Positions 48,030-57,190 are shown, numbered from the stretch's first letter. The stretch is 64,000 nucleotides of DNA from Nocardiopsis ganjiahuensis DSM 45031 (GCF_000341085.1 NZ_ANBA01000017.1:248001-312000), one strand, 5' to 3'. The notes: generated from the sequence alone by a model not told the origin. Made by a program: numbers and translations.

Positions 48030-49904
48030 ATGACCACCACCGAACGCGCAGTGCCGGGCGAACAGCCACCGGTACCCGAACCACCTGTGACACCCGGGCG
48101 GCCCTCGGCACACGGGACCGGCCCCCCTCCGCAAGCACGCCCCCGCGGGCTCCTGCGTCCGTACCTGGGAGGGTTCGCGGGGCTCATCGTCCTGCAGGTC
48201 ATCGGCGCCGTCGCCGGTCTGGTCCCGCTGCTGGCCGTCGCCGAACTGGGCCGTGTCCTGTTGGCCCCCGGACCGGTCGACCCCGGGCACGTCCGGTGGA
48301 TCGTGCTCGCCGGGGTGGTCGGTCTGCTGGTCCGGCTGCTCTTCACCTCCGCCTCGTCCACCGTCGGGCACATCCTGGACGACCGGATCCAACTGTCGCT
48401 GCGTCGGGAACTGGCGGCGCACCTGGGGCGGATGCCCATCGGCCGGCTGGCCCGACGGCGCACCGGCGAGCTGGCGAAGGCCGTGGGTGAGGACGTGAGC
48501 GCCGTGCACCCGTTCGTCGCGCACACCCCCGGCGAACTGGTCTCCGCGTTCGTGGTGCCGGCGGTCGCCCTGGTCTACCTGTTCACGGTGGACTGGCGGC
48601 TCACGCTGGTCACGCTCGTCCCGGTGTTCCTGGCGCTGGCGCACGTACCGCTGCTGATGACCCCGACCCGCAGGCGCGAGGAGGAGGAGTACAACACGGC
48701 CATGGGCCGGATCTCGAACTCGGTCGTCGAGTTCGTCCAGGGGATCACGGTGGTCAAGGCCTTCGGCGGGGGAGAGCGCGCCCACCACCGGTTCGTCTCC
48801 GCCACGGACGCGTTCACGCGGGTCTTCCAGCGGATGGTGCACGGACTGGCACCCATCGGCGCCGGGATGCAGCTGGCGGTGTCGCCGCCGTTCGTGATGC
48901 TGACCGTGCTGGTCGGCGGAACGGTCCTGATCACCACCGGCGGCCTGGTCCCGGCCGACCTGCTGCCCTTCCTCCTCCTGGGGGTGGGGCTGACCGCTCC
49001 GGTGGCGGCGCTGAGCCACGGGTTCGACGACCTCGTCGCGGCCCGGAGCGCGGTCGGCCGGATCCGGGACGTGCTCGCCGAACCGCCCCTGCCCGAGCCC
49101 GCGCACCCGCTCCCGCCCCGGGGCCACCGTGTGGAACTGCGCGGTGTCCGGTTCGGCTACGAGCCCGACCACGAGGTGCTGCGCGGCGTCGACCTGGTCC
49201 TCGAACCGGGGACGGTCACCGCCGTCGTCGGCCCCTCCGGAAGCGGCAAGTCCACACTCGTGCGGTTGCTCCCGCGCTTCTTCGACCCCACCCACGGGTC
49301 CATCACCCTCGGCGGCGTCGACCTGCGCCGGACCACCGGCCACGACCTCTACCGCAAGGTCTCCTTCGTCTTCCAGGAGACCCGCCCGCTGCGCGCGTCG
49401 GTCGCGGAGAACATCGCCCTGGCCGTGCCGGCCACCGGTTCCGCCGCCGCATCCGACGCCGTGGTGCGGGCCGCCCGAGCGGTCGGCCTCCACGACCGGA
49501 TCCTCGAACTGCCCCGCGGCTACGACACCGTGCTCGGCGACGAGGCCGCGCTGTCGGGCGGTGAGGCGCAGCGGCTCTCGATCGCACGCGCCCTGATGGC
49601 CGACACACCGGTCCTGGTGCTCGACGAGGCCACCGCCTTCGCGGACCCGCTGACCGAACAGGCGCTGCGCCGGGCCCTGGCCGAACTGCGCGGCGACCGC
49701 ACCATCCTGCTCATCGCCCACCGCTGGGAGACCGTCGCCGACGCCGACACCGCCGTGATGCTCCAGGACGGAGCGGTCGTCGAACACGGCCCACCCGCCG
49801 ACCTGCTCACCCGCGACGGGGCCTTCGCCGCCTTCTGGCGGCCCCGGGTGACCGACGGCACCCGCGACGACGCCAGCGCACCCGAAGGGGACGAACTCCG
49901 ATGA
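48030..49904 (+). CDS. ABC exporter half-transporter A (IrtA/YbtP-like), 624 aa
   Basis: A six-helix transmembrane domain (about 40-330) followed by an ATPase domain. Walker A is VVGPSGSGKST, Q-loop SFVFQETRP, signature LSGGEAQRLSIARAL, Walker B VLVLDEATAF, and H-loop LLIAHRWETV. The N-terminal 35 residues are Pro-rich. ATG 48030 has AGGAACGGG. The stop overlaps the next transporter by 4 nt (ATGA), so the two form a heterodimer of the type that handles siderophores or peptides. The D-loop is FADP, a common variation. Confidence 0.88.
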   Translation: MTTTERAVPGEQPPVPEPPVTPGRPSAHGTGPPPQARPRGLLRPYLGGFAGLIVLQVIGAVAGLVPLLAVAELGRVLLAPGPVDPGHVRWIVLAGVVGLLVRLLFTSASSTVGHILDDRIQLSLRRELAAHLGRMPIGRLARRRTGELAKAVGEDVSAVHPFVAHTPGELVSAFVVPAVALVYLFTVDWRLTLVTLVPVFLALAHVPLLMTPTRRREEEEYNTAMGRISNSVVEFVQGITVVKAFGGGERAHHRFVSATDAFTRVFQRMVHGLAPIGAGMQLAVSPPFVMLTVLVGGTVLITTGGLVPADLLPFLLLGVGLTAPVAALSHGFDDLVAARSAVGRIRDVLAEPPLPEPAHPLPPRGHRVELRGVRFGYEPDHEVLRGVDLVLEPGTVTAVVGPSGSGKSTLVRLLPRFFDPTHGSITLGGVDLRRTTGHDLYRKVSFVFQETRPLRASVAENIALAVPATGSAAASDAVVRAARAVGLHDRILELPRGYDTVLGDEAALSGGEAQRLSIARALMADTPVLVLDEATAFADPLTEQALRRALAELRGDRTILLIAHRWETVADADTAVMLQDGAVVEHGPPADLLTRDGAFAAFWRPRVTDGTRDDASAPEGDELR

Positions 49905-51607
49905 TCCGCACGCTGCTGCGTGTGCTGGGGGCCGAGCACACGGCCCCGGTCCGGCGCACTCTGACCCTGATGGTCCTGGCCGCGGTGGTCGAGGGCCTGT
50001 CCTACGCGCTCCTGGTCCCCGTCCTGCGCGCGCTGTTCGGCGAGCGCCCCGAGGAAGCGGTGCCCTGGCTGACCGGCTTCGCCGCAGCGGTCGCGCTGTA
50101 CGCGGTGCTGCGCTACCTCGGGGACCTCTCCGGCTTCCGCGGCGGGATCTCGCTGCTGCGCGGGATGTACCACCGGCTCGGCGGCCACCTCGTTCGCCTG
50201 CCCCTCGGCTGGTACACCTCGGGCCGGGTCGGTGAGGTGACCGCCCTGGCGAGCCAGGGGGTGATGCAGGCGATGAGCGTGATCGCGCACCTGCTGGCAC
50301 CGTTCGTGTACGCCGCGGTGACACCGCTGACCATCGTCGCCGTGGTGTTCGCCCTCGACTGGCGGATGGGGGCGGCCGCTCTGCTCGCGGTGCCCCTCGT
50401 CGCTGCCGTGCGGTTCTGGACCGGCCGGGCGATGGCCGCCGACGACGCCGAGCGCTCCGACCGCGACCGCGAGGCGACCGACCGGGTGGTCGAGTACCTC
50501 CAGGCGCAGCCGGTGCTGCGCGCCGGAGGCCGGGTCGACCACGGGCTGCGCACGGTCGACGAGTCCCTCAGCGCCCTCCAGAGGGCCTCCCGCCGGACCC
50601 TCCTGTCCGCGCTGCCGGGAGCCCTGGGCCTGGCACTGACCGTGCAGACGGTGTTCACCGTGCTGCTGGCCCTAGGCGCCTACCTCGCACTCGGCGGGAC
50701 CCTCGGCGTCCCGGAGATGCTGACCGTCCTCGTGCTGGCCGCCCGCTGCGCCGATCCGCTCCTCTCCCTCACCGACATCGGCAGCCAGGTGCGCGCCGCC
50801 CGCACCGAACTCGACCGGCTCGACACGGTCCTGCACACGGAACCGCTGCCCGAGGCCCCCGACCCGGTCCGCCCGCCCCACCACGGCCTGGAGTTCGACT
50901 CCGTCACCTTCCGCCACGGGGACCGCACCGTGCTGGACGACATGACGTGGTCCGTGCCCGACGGGCAGCGGCTCGCCGTGGTCGGCCCGTCGGGCGCGGG
51001 CAAGACCACCCTGCTGCTCCTCCTCGCCCGGTTCCACGACGTCGCCGCCGGGGCGGTGCGCGTCGGCGGCGTGGACGTACGCGACATGGACGCCGAGGAC
51101 CTGATGGCGCGGTTCGCGATCGTGTTCCAGGACGTGTACCTCTTCGACGACACCATCGAGGCCAACGTCCGCCTCGGCCGCCCCGACGCGGACCCCGGCC
51201 AGGTACGGGCGGCGGCGACCGCCGCAGGGCTGGACGAGGTGATCGAACGCCTGCCCGAGGGCTGGGCCACCGGTGTCGGCGAAGGCGGGGCCCGCCTGTC
51301 CGGCGGAGAGCGCCAACGCGTCTCGATCGCCCGCGCCCTCCTGAAGGACGCCCCGGTGGTACTGCTGGACGAGGTCACGTCCGCTCTGGACCCGGCCAAC
51401 GAGGCCGCTGTCCACGCGGGCGTCGAACGACTCATGGCAGACAGGACGGTCGTCGTGGTCGCCCACCGCATGCGCACCGTCCAGGACGCCGACCACATCG
51501 TCTTCCTGGACGGCGGGCGCGTGGCCGAGAGCGGTACCCACGAGGAACTGCTCCGGTGGAACGGCCACTACGCCCGCTTCTGGGCCGTGAGCGAACCGAC
51601 CGGATGA
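49901..51607 (+). CDS. ABC exporter half-transporter B (IrtB/YbtQ-like), 568 aa
   Basis: Second half of the heterodimer. Transmembrane helices (LTLMVLAAVVEGLSYALLVP, VTPLTIVAVVFALDWRMGAA, TVQTVFTVLLALGAYLALGG) precede the ATPase with Walker A VVGPSGAGKTT, Q-loop AIVFQDVYLFD, signature LSGGERQRVSIARALL, Walker B VVLLDEVTSALDP and VVVAHRMRTV. Both ATP sites appear complete. The pair resembles mycobactin/yersiniabactin-type ABC proteins. No biosynthetic gene is present in the window, so the cargo is unknown. Confidence 0.89.
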   Translation: MIRTLLRVLGAEHTAPVRRTLTLMVLAAVVEGLSYALLVPVLRALFGERPEEAVPWLTGFAAAVALYAVLRYLGDLSGFRGGISLLRGMYHRLGGHLVRLPLGWYTSGRVGEVTALASQGVMQAMSVIAHLLAPFVYAAVTPLTIVAVVFALDWRMGAAALLAVPLVAAVRFWTGRAMAADDAERSDRDREATDRVVEYLQAQPVLRAGGRVDHGLRTVDESLSALQRASRRTLLSALPGALGLALTVQTVFTVLLALGAYLALGGTLGVPEMLTVLVLAARCADPLLSLTDIGSQVRAARTELDRLDTVLHTEPLPEAPDPVRPPHHGLEFDSVTFRHGDRTVLDDMTWSVPDGQRLAVVGPSGAGKTTLLLLLARFHDVAAGAVRVGGVDVRDMDAEDLMARFAIVFQDVYLFDDTIEANVRLGRPDADPGQVRAAATAAGLDEVIERLPEGWATGVGEGGARLSGGERQRVSIARALLKDAPVVLLDEVTSALDPANEAAVHAGVERLMADRTVVVVAHRMRTVQDADHIVFLDGGRVAESGTHEELLRWNGHYARFWAVSEPTG

Positions 51608-51615
51608 GTACGCGC

Positions 51616-51675
51616 GGCCTACGCCGGATCGCGTAGGCCGAGTGCCGTCAGCACGCGGACGCGTGCTGACGGCAC
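51616..51675. terminator. Two tandem perfect hairpins after the ABC pair
   Basis: GGCCTACGC-CGGATC-GCGTAGGCC (51616-51639) and GTGCCGTCAGCACGC-GGAC-GCGTGCTGACGGCAC (51642-51675; 15-bp arms, 4-nt loop). No T tract. Confidence 0.72.
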
Positions 51676-51856
51676 GTGCGTGGAGGATCAGGTCCACGGG
51701 CCCGACGAACGACGGGCAGGCCCCCTGCGCCCGGTCGCGTTCTACGAGAACAACCGGCTGGGAGGGTGCGGCTGCCGTGGTGCGGGCCTTCTCGGGGGTG
51801 GGCCTGTGAACTAGCCTCTTGGGCGAGGAACCCCCCGCCCTCGTAGGAGCCCCCCG

Positions 51857-52831
51857 ATGCGCAGACCACTGACCCTCGCGGTCCTCCTCGTCCTGCTCGT
51901 CCCCGGGGCGGCCGTGGGGGTGACCGGCGCGAGGGCGGCCTCCGTGGACCATCCGTGGCTGGAGCAGCGGGTGGTGAACATCGCGCACTCCGGAGGCGAG
52001 AACGAGGCCCCGATGAGCACGCTCTACGCGTACCGGCGCGCGGTCGGCGTCGGCGCCGACCTGATCGAGCTGGACGTGCACTCGACCGCCGACGGCGAAC
52101 TCGTGGTGATCCACGACTCCACCGTCGACCGCACGACCGACGGCACCGGCAGGGTCGAGGACCTGACTCTCGCCGAGGTCCAGGAACTCGACGCGGCGCA
52201 CTGGTTCGTTCCCGGCCGCAGCGCCGTCCCGGACCTGTCGGAGGGCTCCTACCCGCTGCGCGGAGCGCGGTACGGCGAGGTGGAGGTGGCGGGGTACGGG
52301 CCCGAGGACTTCCGGATCCCCGCGCTGGCCGAGGTCTTCGATGCCTTCCCCGGGACGTCGATGGTCATCGAGATCAAGGGCACCGCCGACGACGACATCG
52401 ACTCGTACCTGCGCACCGGCCGGCTGCTCGCCGAGTTCCTCAACGACAGCGGGCGCACCGACGTCATCGTCGTGTCCTTCAAGGACGACGTGATCGGGGA
52501 CTTCCACGAGCGCGCGCCGCGGATCGGCACCGCGCCGGGGATGAAGGGGACGGCCCTCTACTTCCTGCTCGGGATCAGGCCGCCCGAGCACACGGTCGCG
52601 CTGCACGTCCCGGTCCGCTACGAGGGCGTCCCGATGGCGACCCGGTGGTTCGTCCGGCGCGCCCACCGCGACGGGTACGCGGTGCACGTCTGGTTCAGCG
52701 GCACCGCCCCCGACGACGCGCAGACCTATCGCGAGGTCCTGAGGGCCGGCCCCGACGGGCTGATGCCGGCCGAGCCCTCCGTGCTGGAGGAGGTCCTCGC
52801 GGAGGAGGGCGTCGAACGCCCCCTGGGTTGA
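51857..52831 (+). CDS. Secreted glycerophosphodiester phosphodiesterase, 324 aa
   Basis: A signal peptide (MRRPLTLAVLLVLLVPGAAV, then TGARA as cleavage region) is followed by a GDPD TIM barrel. VVNIAHSGGENEAPMSTLYA carries the first catalytic His (usually HRG...ENT), DLIELDVHSTADGELVVIHD the metal-binding Glu/Asp and second His, VDRTTDGTG and then VIEIKGTADDD a further metal ligand. The family hydrolyses glycerophosphodiesters or teichoic-acid-type polymers to recover glycerol-3-phosphate. The first motif is HSGG where most members have HRG. Location is expected outside the membrane. Confidence 0.9.
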   Translation: MRRPLTLAVLLVLLVPGAAVGVTGARAASVDHPWLEQRVVNIAHSGGENEAPMSTLYAYRRAVGVGADLIELDVHSTADGELVVIHDSTVDRTTDGTGRVEDLTLAEVQELDAAHWFVPGRSAVPDLSEGSYPLRGARYGEVEVAGYGPEDFRIPALAEVFDAFPGTSMVIEIKGTADDDIDSYLRTGRLLAEFLNDSGRTDVIVVSFKDDVIGDFHERAPRIGTAPGMKGTALYFLLGIRPPEHTVALHVPVRYEGVPMATRWFVRRAHRDGYAVHVWFSGTAPDDAQTYREVLRAGPDGLMPAEPSVLEEVLAEEGVERPLG

Positions 52832-52906
52832 GCGTCGCCCGGTCACGACCGCGTCGACCGGTCGGACACGGCCTGGGGGCTGGGCCCGGTTGGTCGCCGA
52901 CGGCGC

Positions 52907-53614
52907 TCAGGGCAGGCCGAACTGGTCGGCCAGAGCCTCGAACTCGCCGTGCAGCAGTGCCCCGGGGTCGAATCCCATCCCCTCGAAGTGCCCGCTGACC
53001 TCGAGGTTGACCGGCCCGTGCATCCGGGCCCAGGACAGGATCCCGCCGGCGAGGGCCCTTCCGGCGGCCTCCGGGTCCTCGCTCGCGCCCGTGTAGCCGC
53101 GGACCCACTCCGACACGGCCGGATCCCGCAGAGCCCATGCCGCCGTCTGTCGTGCCAGCGGCAGTACGTGTTCCGAGGGCCGTGAGGAGGCGAAGACCGC
53201 CAGGAACGGCCCCAACGCGGCCCGGGCCCGCAACAGGGTGTCCGCCGGCGCCTGGTATCCGGGCAGCGGGTCACCGGCGATCAGCAGGTAGCGGTGCGGT
53301 TCCTCCCGGGCCCAGGCCCGGTAGGCGGCGCTCATGCGGTGCAGGCGCTCGCGCGGTGGGAGGTCGGCGGGCACGTCGGCGGTGGCAGCGCCCAGGTCGT
53401 CGTACGCGTCGCTGATCAGCGCGCTGAGCAGGTCGTCGCGGTTGGTGAAGTAGCGGTACATCGCCGGTCCGGACATGCCCAGGCTCTTGGCGACCCGCGT
53501 CAGTGCGACCGAGCCGATGCCCCCTTCGGCGAGCTGGGCCAACGCGATCTGCTTGATCTCCTCCTTCGTGTGTTCCCGGTATCGGGCCCGAGGGCCGGTC
53601 TGCGTCGGAGACAT
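52907..53614 (-). CDS. TetR-family repressor, 235 aa
   Basis: An N-terminal TetR helix-turn-helix (about 15-60: HTKEEIKQIALAQLAEGGIG, VALTRVAKSLGMSGPAMYRY) and a C-terminal ligand domain of the WHG type (RALAGGILSWARMHGPVNLE). ATG 53614 begins the protein. It is divergent from the epimerase-like gene; a perfect 19-nt palindrome lies between them (53685-53703). It most likely represses itself and the epimerase. The ligand is unknown. Confidence 0.92.
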   Translation of the reverse strand: MSPTQTGPRARYREHTKEEIKQIALAQLAEGGIGSVALTRVAKSLGMSGPAMYRYFTNRDDLLSALISDAYDDLGAATADVPADLPPRERLHRMSAAYRAWAREEPHRYLLIAGDPLPGYQAPADTLLRARAALGPFLAVFASSRPSEHVLPLARQTAAWALRDPAVSEWVRGYTGASEDPEAAGRALAGGILSWARMHGPVNLEVSGHFEGMGFDPGALLHGEFEALADQFGLP

Positions 53615-53684
53615 CGGTGCTTCCTCTCGTTTCGCGCTCTCGCCTCCGTGAGGTGGAGCACATTTTCACGAGCTACTCTAGCAA

Positions 53685-53703
53685 TAGTTATGCTCCATAA
53701 CTA
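53685..53703. promoter_or_regulatory. Perfect palindrome: TetR operator
   Basis: TAGTTATG-CTC-CATAACTA: 8-bp perfect arms in an AT-rich island between the divergent TetR and epimerase genes. This is the standard form of a TetR self-regulatory operator. Confidence 0.72.
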
Positions 53704-53762
53704 AGGTGAAGTTCCGTAGCAACCCGGCCCGCGCTTCGCGCCGCCCGACCCAGGAGCAAGCA

Positions 53763-54710
53763 ATGAGCACCAGCACCCCGTCCCGTGACCTGCACGTCGT
53801 GCTCGGTGCCGGCCCGGCCGGCACCACACTCGCGGAGGAACTCGTCCGCCGCGGCCACGAGGTCCGCCTCGTCAGCCGTTCCAGCGGTGGTGAGGCCCTT
53901 CCCGGTGTGACCCGCGTCGTCGGTGACGTCAGCACCGAGCGCGGGGCGCTCGACGCCGTCGCCGGTGCCGCGGTCGTCCACCACGCCGTGAACGTCGCCT
54001 ACCACCGCCAGGTCGAACTCATGCCGGGTATCCAGCGGGCCGTCCTGGCCGCCGTCGAGAGGGAGGGCGCGCGCCTGGTCGTGCTCGACACCCTCTACCC
54101 CTACGGCCCCACGGGCGGAGCGGTCATGACCGAGGACTCCGCCTGGAACGCCACGGGCGCGAAGGGCCTGATGCGCGCCGAACTGGACCGCGCCTACCTG
54201 GGAGCCCATGACGGTGGCCGTGCCCGGGTCGTACTGGCCCGCTCCGCGGACTTCTACGGACCCCGGGTTCTCAACTCCAGCCTGGGCGGCGCCGTCTTCC
54301 CCGGCGCGCTCACCGGCCGGGCGGTCCTCGGCCTGGGCGACATCGACCTGCCGCACAGCTACACCTACATCGGCGACGTCGCCGCGGGCCTGGCCACGCT
54401 CGGTGAGAACCCCCGCGGCGACGGACGCGTCTGGCACCTGCCCACGGCAGGACCCGTGACCACGCGTGACGTGCACCGCCTCGTCGAAGCCCGCGTGGAA
54501 CGGCCCCTGGACGTTCACGTCATGGCCGAACCGCGGCCGTGGGGCCCCTTCGACGAGGTCTTCATGGACGAGTACGCCGAGTTGTTCTACCAGCACACCG
54601 AGCCCCAGACCATGGACTCGACCGCGTTCGAGCGCGAGTTCGGAGTCCGTCCGACGGAGCTGGGGAAAGGCCTCTCCACCACCGTCGACTGGTACCGGGG
54701 CCTGCTCTGA
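53763..54710 (+). CDS. NAD-dependent epimerase/dehydratase (SDR extended) protein, 315 aa
   Basis: A Rossmann fold opening LHVVLGAGPAGTTLAEELVR with the GxGxxG motif (GAGPAG), then VTRVVGDVSTERGALDAVAG, DTLYPYGPTGGAVMTEDS and RADFYGP-like SADFYGPRVLNSSLGG. The YxxxK pair typical of SDRs is not obvious: YPYGP and GAKGLMRAEL occupy its region, so the protein may be an atypical SDR used for NAD(P)-sensing or reduction. The end (EFGVRPTELGKGLSTTVDWY) is family-typical. AGGAG precedes ATG 53763. Under probable control of the TetR protein; the substrate is unknown. Confidence 0.88.
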   Translation: MSTSTPSRDLHVVLGAGPAGTTLAEELVRRGHEVRLVSRSSGGEALPGVTRVVGDVSTERGALDAVAGAAVVHHAVNVAYHRQVELMPGIQRAVLAAVEREGARLVVLDTLYPYGPTGGAVMTEDSAWNATGAKGLMRAELDRAYLGAHDGGRARVVLARSADFYGPRVLNSSLGGAVFPGALTGRAVLGLGDIDLPHSYTYIGDVAAGLATLGENPRGDGRVWHLPTAGPVTTRDVHRLVEARVERPLDVHVMAEPRPWGPFDEVFMDEYAELFYQHTEPQTMDSTAFEREFGVRPTELGKGLSTTVDWYRGLL

Positions 54711-54768
54711 CGAGTGCCGGCCGTGCGGACCGGTTCCGGACGGCAGGGCGTTCGGTCAGGATGGGGGC

Positions 54769-55566
54769 ATGACCGCACACGCACGTGACGCCCGCCCCGA
54801 CGGCCCGGGCAGCGGGGCCTCCTCGAAGGGGACACCCGCCGAAGAGCGCGGCCGGTGGGGACCGGCGTCCGCGCTCCCTCCTCCGATGCCGGGACCCGCC
54901 CTGTTGCGGCAGGCGTGGGTGGACGCCGCGTTCGTGCACTGGGCGGTGGACGCGGAGGCGGTGGCGCCGCTGTTTCCCGAGGGCACCCGGCCGGACACGC
55001 TGGACGGGGTCACCTACGCCGGGCTGGTCGCCTTCCGGGTGCCCAGCACCCTGGTGCTGGGGGCGGTGCCGCTGGGCGGGTTCGGGGAGGTGAACGTGCG
55101 CCTGTACTCGGTCGACGAGCACGGGCGGCGCGGCGTGGTGTTCCTGACGATGGACACCGACGCGGCCCATGTGGTCGCGGCGGCCCGTGCGGTGACGGGG
55201 CTTCCCTACGTGTGGTCCGACGTCTCGCTGAACTCAGGAGCGGGCGGGCGCCGCGCGGGAGCGGTGCGGCGGCGCTTCCCCGGCGCGGCCGAGGGGACGT
55301 GGAAGCTGCGGGTGGGGGAGCGGCTGCGGGAGACCTCCGTGCTGGACCGGTTCCTGACGGCGCGCTGGGGGCTGCACACCCGGCACCTGGGCCGCACGTG
55401 GTGGTTCCGGGTCAGCCACCGGCCCTGGCCGCTGCACAGCGCCACGCTGCTGCACTACGACGGCAACCTGTTGTCCGCCGCCGGGGTCGAGCCGGTGGAC
55501 GAGCGGCCGGTCTCGGTGCTGTGGGCGTCGGGGGTCTCCTGCCCCATCACGCCGACCCTGGTGTGA
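54769..55566 (+). CDS. DUF2071 (YqjF-like) protein, 265 aa
   Basis: After a disordered Gly/Pro-rich lead (about 1-45), the family domain reads AFVHWAVDAEAVAPLFPEGT, DGVTYAGLVAFRVPSTLVLG, GFGEVNVRLYSVDEHGRRGV, TARWGLHTRHLGRTWWFRVS and HRPWPLHSATLLHYDGNLL. This is the YqjF fold related to acetoacetate decarboxylase; enzymatic activity has not been assigned to the family. ATG 54769 with AGGATGGGGG upstream. It lies 58 nt after the epimerase gene and may be co-transcribed with it. Confidence 0.88.
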   Translation: MTAHARDARPDGPGSGASSKGTPAEERGRWGPASALPPPMPGPALLRQAWVDAAFVHWAVDAEAVAPLFPEGTRPDTLDGVTYAGLVAFRVPSTLVLGAVPLGGFGEVNVRLYSVDEHGRRGVVFLTMDTDAAHVVAAARAVTGLPYVWSDVSLNSGAGGRRAGAVRRRFPGAAEGTWKLRVGERLRETSVLDRFLTARWGLHTRHLGRTWWFRVSHRPWPLHSATLLHYDGNLLSAAGVEPVDERPVSVLWASGVSCPITPTLV

Positions 55567-55590
55567 GGCGATCCCAGGGTCTGTGGAGGT

Positions 55591-55989
55591 TCAGCCCACG
55601 CTGATGAACAGCACGATGTTCGCCGCGATGTAGACCACTGTCGCCACCCCCAGGCCGATCAGCATCACCCAGGCCGCGGACTTCTTCCTGATCAGGCGCA
55701 CGATCGCCCAGACGGTGACGATCAGCCAGACCGCCCAGGGCGAGAAGACCATCAGCGGAACGGCCGCGTCCACGGCGCCGCCGCAGTCGCTTCCGCAGCT
55801 CGCGGTCGCCATGACCGAGAAGAGGCCCCAGAAACTCGCCCCGAGGCACACCAGCGGCGCGAGGCAGATCTGGACGATCGTGGCCACCCGGTCCGCAGGC
55901 GAACCCTGCGGGGGGTGTGGCACGGGCGCCCATCGAGGGCCGTGCTGGGGGGTGTTCGGGGGGAACCCCGGGGGAGGCGCTGGGGACAT
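55591..55989 (-). CDS. Small multi-pass membrane protein, 132 aa
   Basis: A Pro-rich cytoplasmic start (MSPAPPPGFPPNTPQHGP) and three membrane helices (TIVQICLAPLVCLGASFWGL, PLMVFSPWAVWLIVTVWAIV, AAWVMLIGLGVATVVYIAAN). Two Cys (SCGSDCGG) lie in an extracytoplasmic loop. No domain recognised. The start at 55989 has AGGA at 8 nt; ATG 55998 lacks spacing. Alone and convergent to the DUF2071 gene. Confidence 0.75.
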   Translation of the reverse strand: MSPAPPPGFPPNTPQHGPRWAPVPHPPQGSPADRVATIVQICLAPLVCLGASFWGLFSVMATASCGSDCGGAVDAAVPLMVFSPWAVWLIVTVWAIVRLIRKKSAAWVMLIGLGVATVVYIAANIVLFISVG

Positions 55990-56086
55990 GGCTGTCATCC
56001 TGCCACGCACGGGGATCGGCGGCCAGAGCGGTCGGCGCCGGTGATCACCCGGTTTCCGGGCGAGCCCTGCCCGACCTGCGGCGCGC

Positions 56087-57169
56087 TCAACCCCAGGGTT
56101 CGGGTTCCGCCAGTTCCTGTGTGCGCTCGCCGAGTACCCGCCGTGCGTGCACGCCGAGCATCCGAGTCAGGCAGAGGTACACCCCGGTGTCGGCGGTACC
56201 GAAGTCCCACGTCCACGGCACCCGGGACATGGCGTCGACCGCCGCGGGTGTCATGACCCGGGTCAGGATCGTGAGGAGCCGGTCGGGCACCGCTTCCTCC
56301 GTGAGGGCCAGCCATGCGAGCGCCGCGCCCAGGCGGGTCTCAGCGGTCTGTTCCGGGGACGACCACAGCTCACGGGTCCAGTCGACGGCACCGGCGCGGT
56401 CGTGGTGTTCACGGGCCAGTTGCCCGATCGCCAGAACCAGGCTGATCCGGACTTCCGGGACCTCCTCCGCGCGCAGTCGTCCGCGCAGGGCGTCCGTGGC
56501 GTCCTCGGCCCCGCTGAGAACGGCGGAGAGGGCGTAGCCGGCCAGGCAGCGCACCTGGGCGTCGGGATCAGCGAGAAGCGTGCGGAGCGTGTGGACGTTC
56601 GCGGCAAGGGCCTGCCGGGCGGCCTGGACCGACCAGTTCATCGGATAACCGCGGGAGTCGAACACCCACTGCTCAGGCGGATCGGTGACCTTCAGCAGGT
56701 CGGTCCGCAATCCGCTGCCGTGGTAGTCGGTCCGACCGGATTTGGCGGCCAACCACAGTACGTCGGCGCGGTGGTGGGTGGAGGGAGCGGCCGCGATACG
56801 GAGAAGGAACGGCACGGCCAGGGCCGCGGGTGGGTAGACCGTGCTCTGGTGGCGCACAGCGTGGTGCAGGAGGGCGAGGGCCCGCGCGGCGTTGCGGGGG
56901 TCGCTGGAACGGATGCGCGCCAGCAGATCGGGGACGTCCTCGGCCGGGCCTCCGGCGTGGTGGAAACGGCCCCACGGTACTTCCGTGTACTCCATGCGGG
57001 GTGCTGGTTCACGGTGAACCCACTCCACCAGCACGCGTACGTCGTGGTCGGTCCCCGCCCCGAACTCGTGGTGCGGGTCGCCGTGGTCGGTTCCCGCCCC
57101 GAGCCATGGGTTCGGGTCGTCGTGGTCGGCCCTCGCTCCGAGCCATGGGTTCGGGTCCTCGTGGCCCAT
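56087..57169 (-). CDS. HEAT/ARM-repeat-like protein with N-terminal tandem repeats, 360 aa
   Basis: Residues 5-43 are three copies of a 13-residue unit (DPNPWLGARADHD, DPNPWLGAGTDHG, DPHHEFGAGTDHD). The rest is an alpha-helical superhelix (VPDLLARIRSSDPRNAARAL, AVPFLLRIAAAPSTHHRADV, LLADPDAQVRCLAGYALSAV, VRISLVLAIGQLAREHHDRA) of the HEAT type, typical for protein-protein binding. AGGAGGAG precedes ATG 57169. No catalytic site is seen. It lies just downstream of tRNA-His beyond a strong terminator. Function unknown. Confidence 0.82.
   Translation of the reverse strand: MGHEDPNPWLGARADHDDPNPWLGAGTDHGDPHHEFGAGTDHDVRVLVEWVHREPAPRMEYTEVPWGRFHHAGGPAEDVPDLLARIRSSDPRNAARALALLHHAVRHQSTVYPPAALAVPFLLRIAAAPSTHHRADVLWLAAKSGRTDYHGSGLRTDLLKVTDPPEQWVFDSRGYPMNWSVQAARQALAANVHTLRTLLADPDAQVRCLAGYALSAVLSGAEDATDALRGRLRAEEVPEVRISLVLAIGQLAREHHDRAGAVDWTRELWSSPEQTAETRLGAALAWLALTEEAVPDRLLTILTRVMTPAAVDAMSRVPWTWDFGTADTGVYLCLTRMLGVHARRVLGERTQELAEPEPWG
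57041..57157. repeat. 39-bp tandem repeat, three copies
   Basis: Encodes the N-terminal 13-aa repeats of the HEAT-like protein; the first two copies are nearly identical in DNA (CCATGGGTTCGGGTC appears in both), the third more diverged. Unit length is a multiple of 3, so copy-number change keeps the frame. Confidence 0.85.
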
Positions 57170-57190
57170 GCCGCTCCTCCTGCAACGAGA

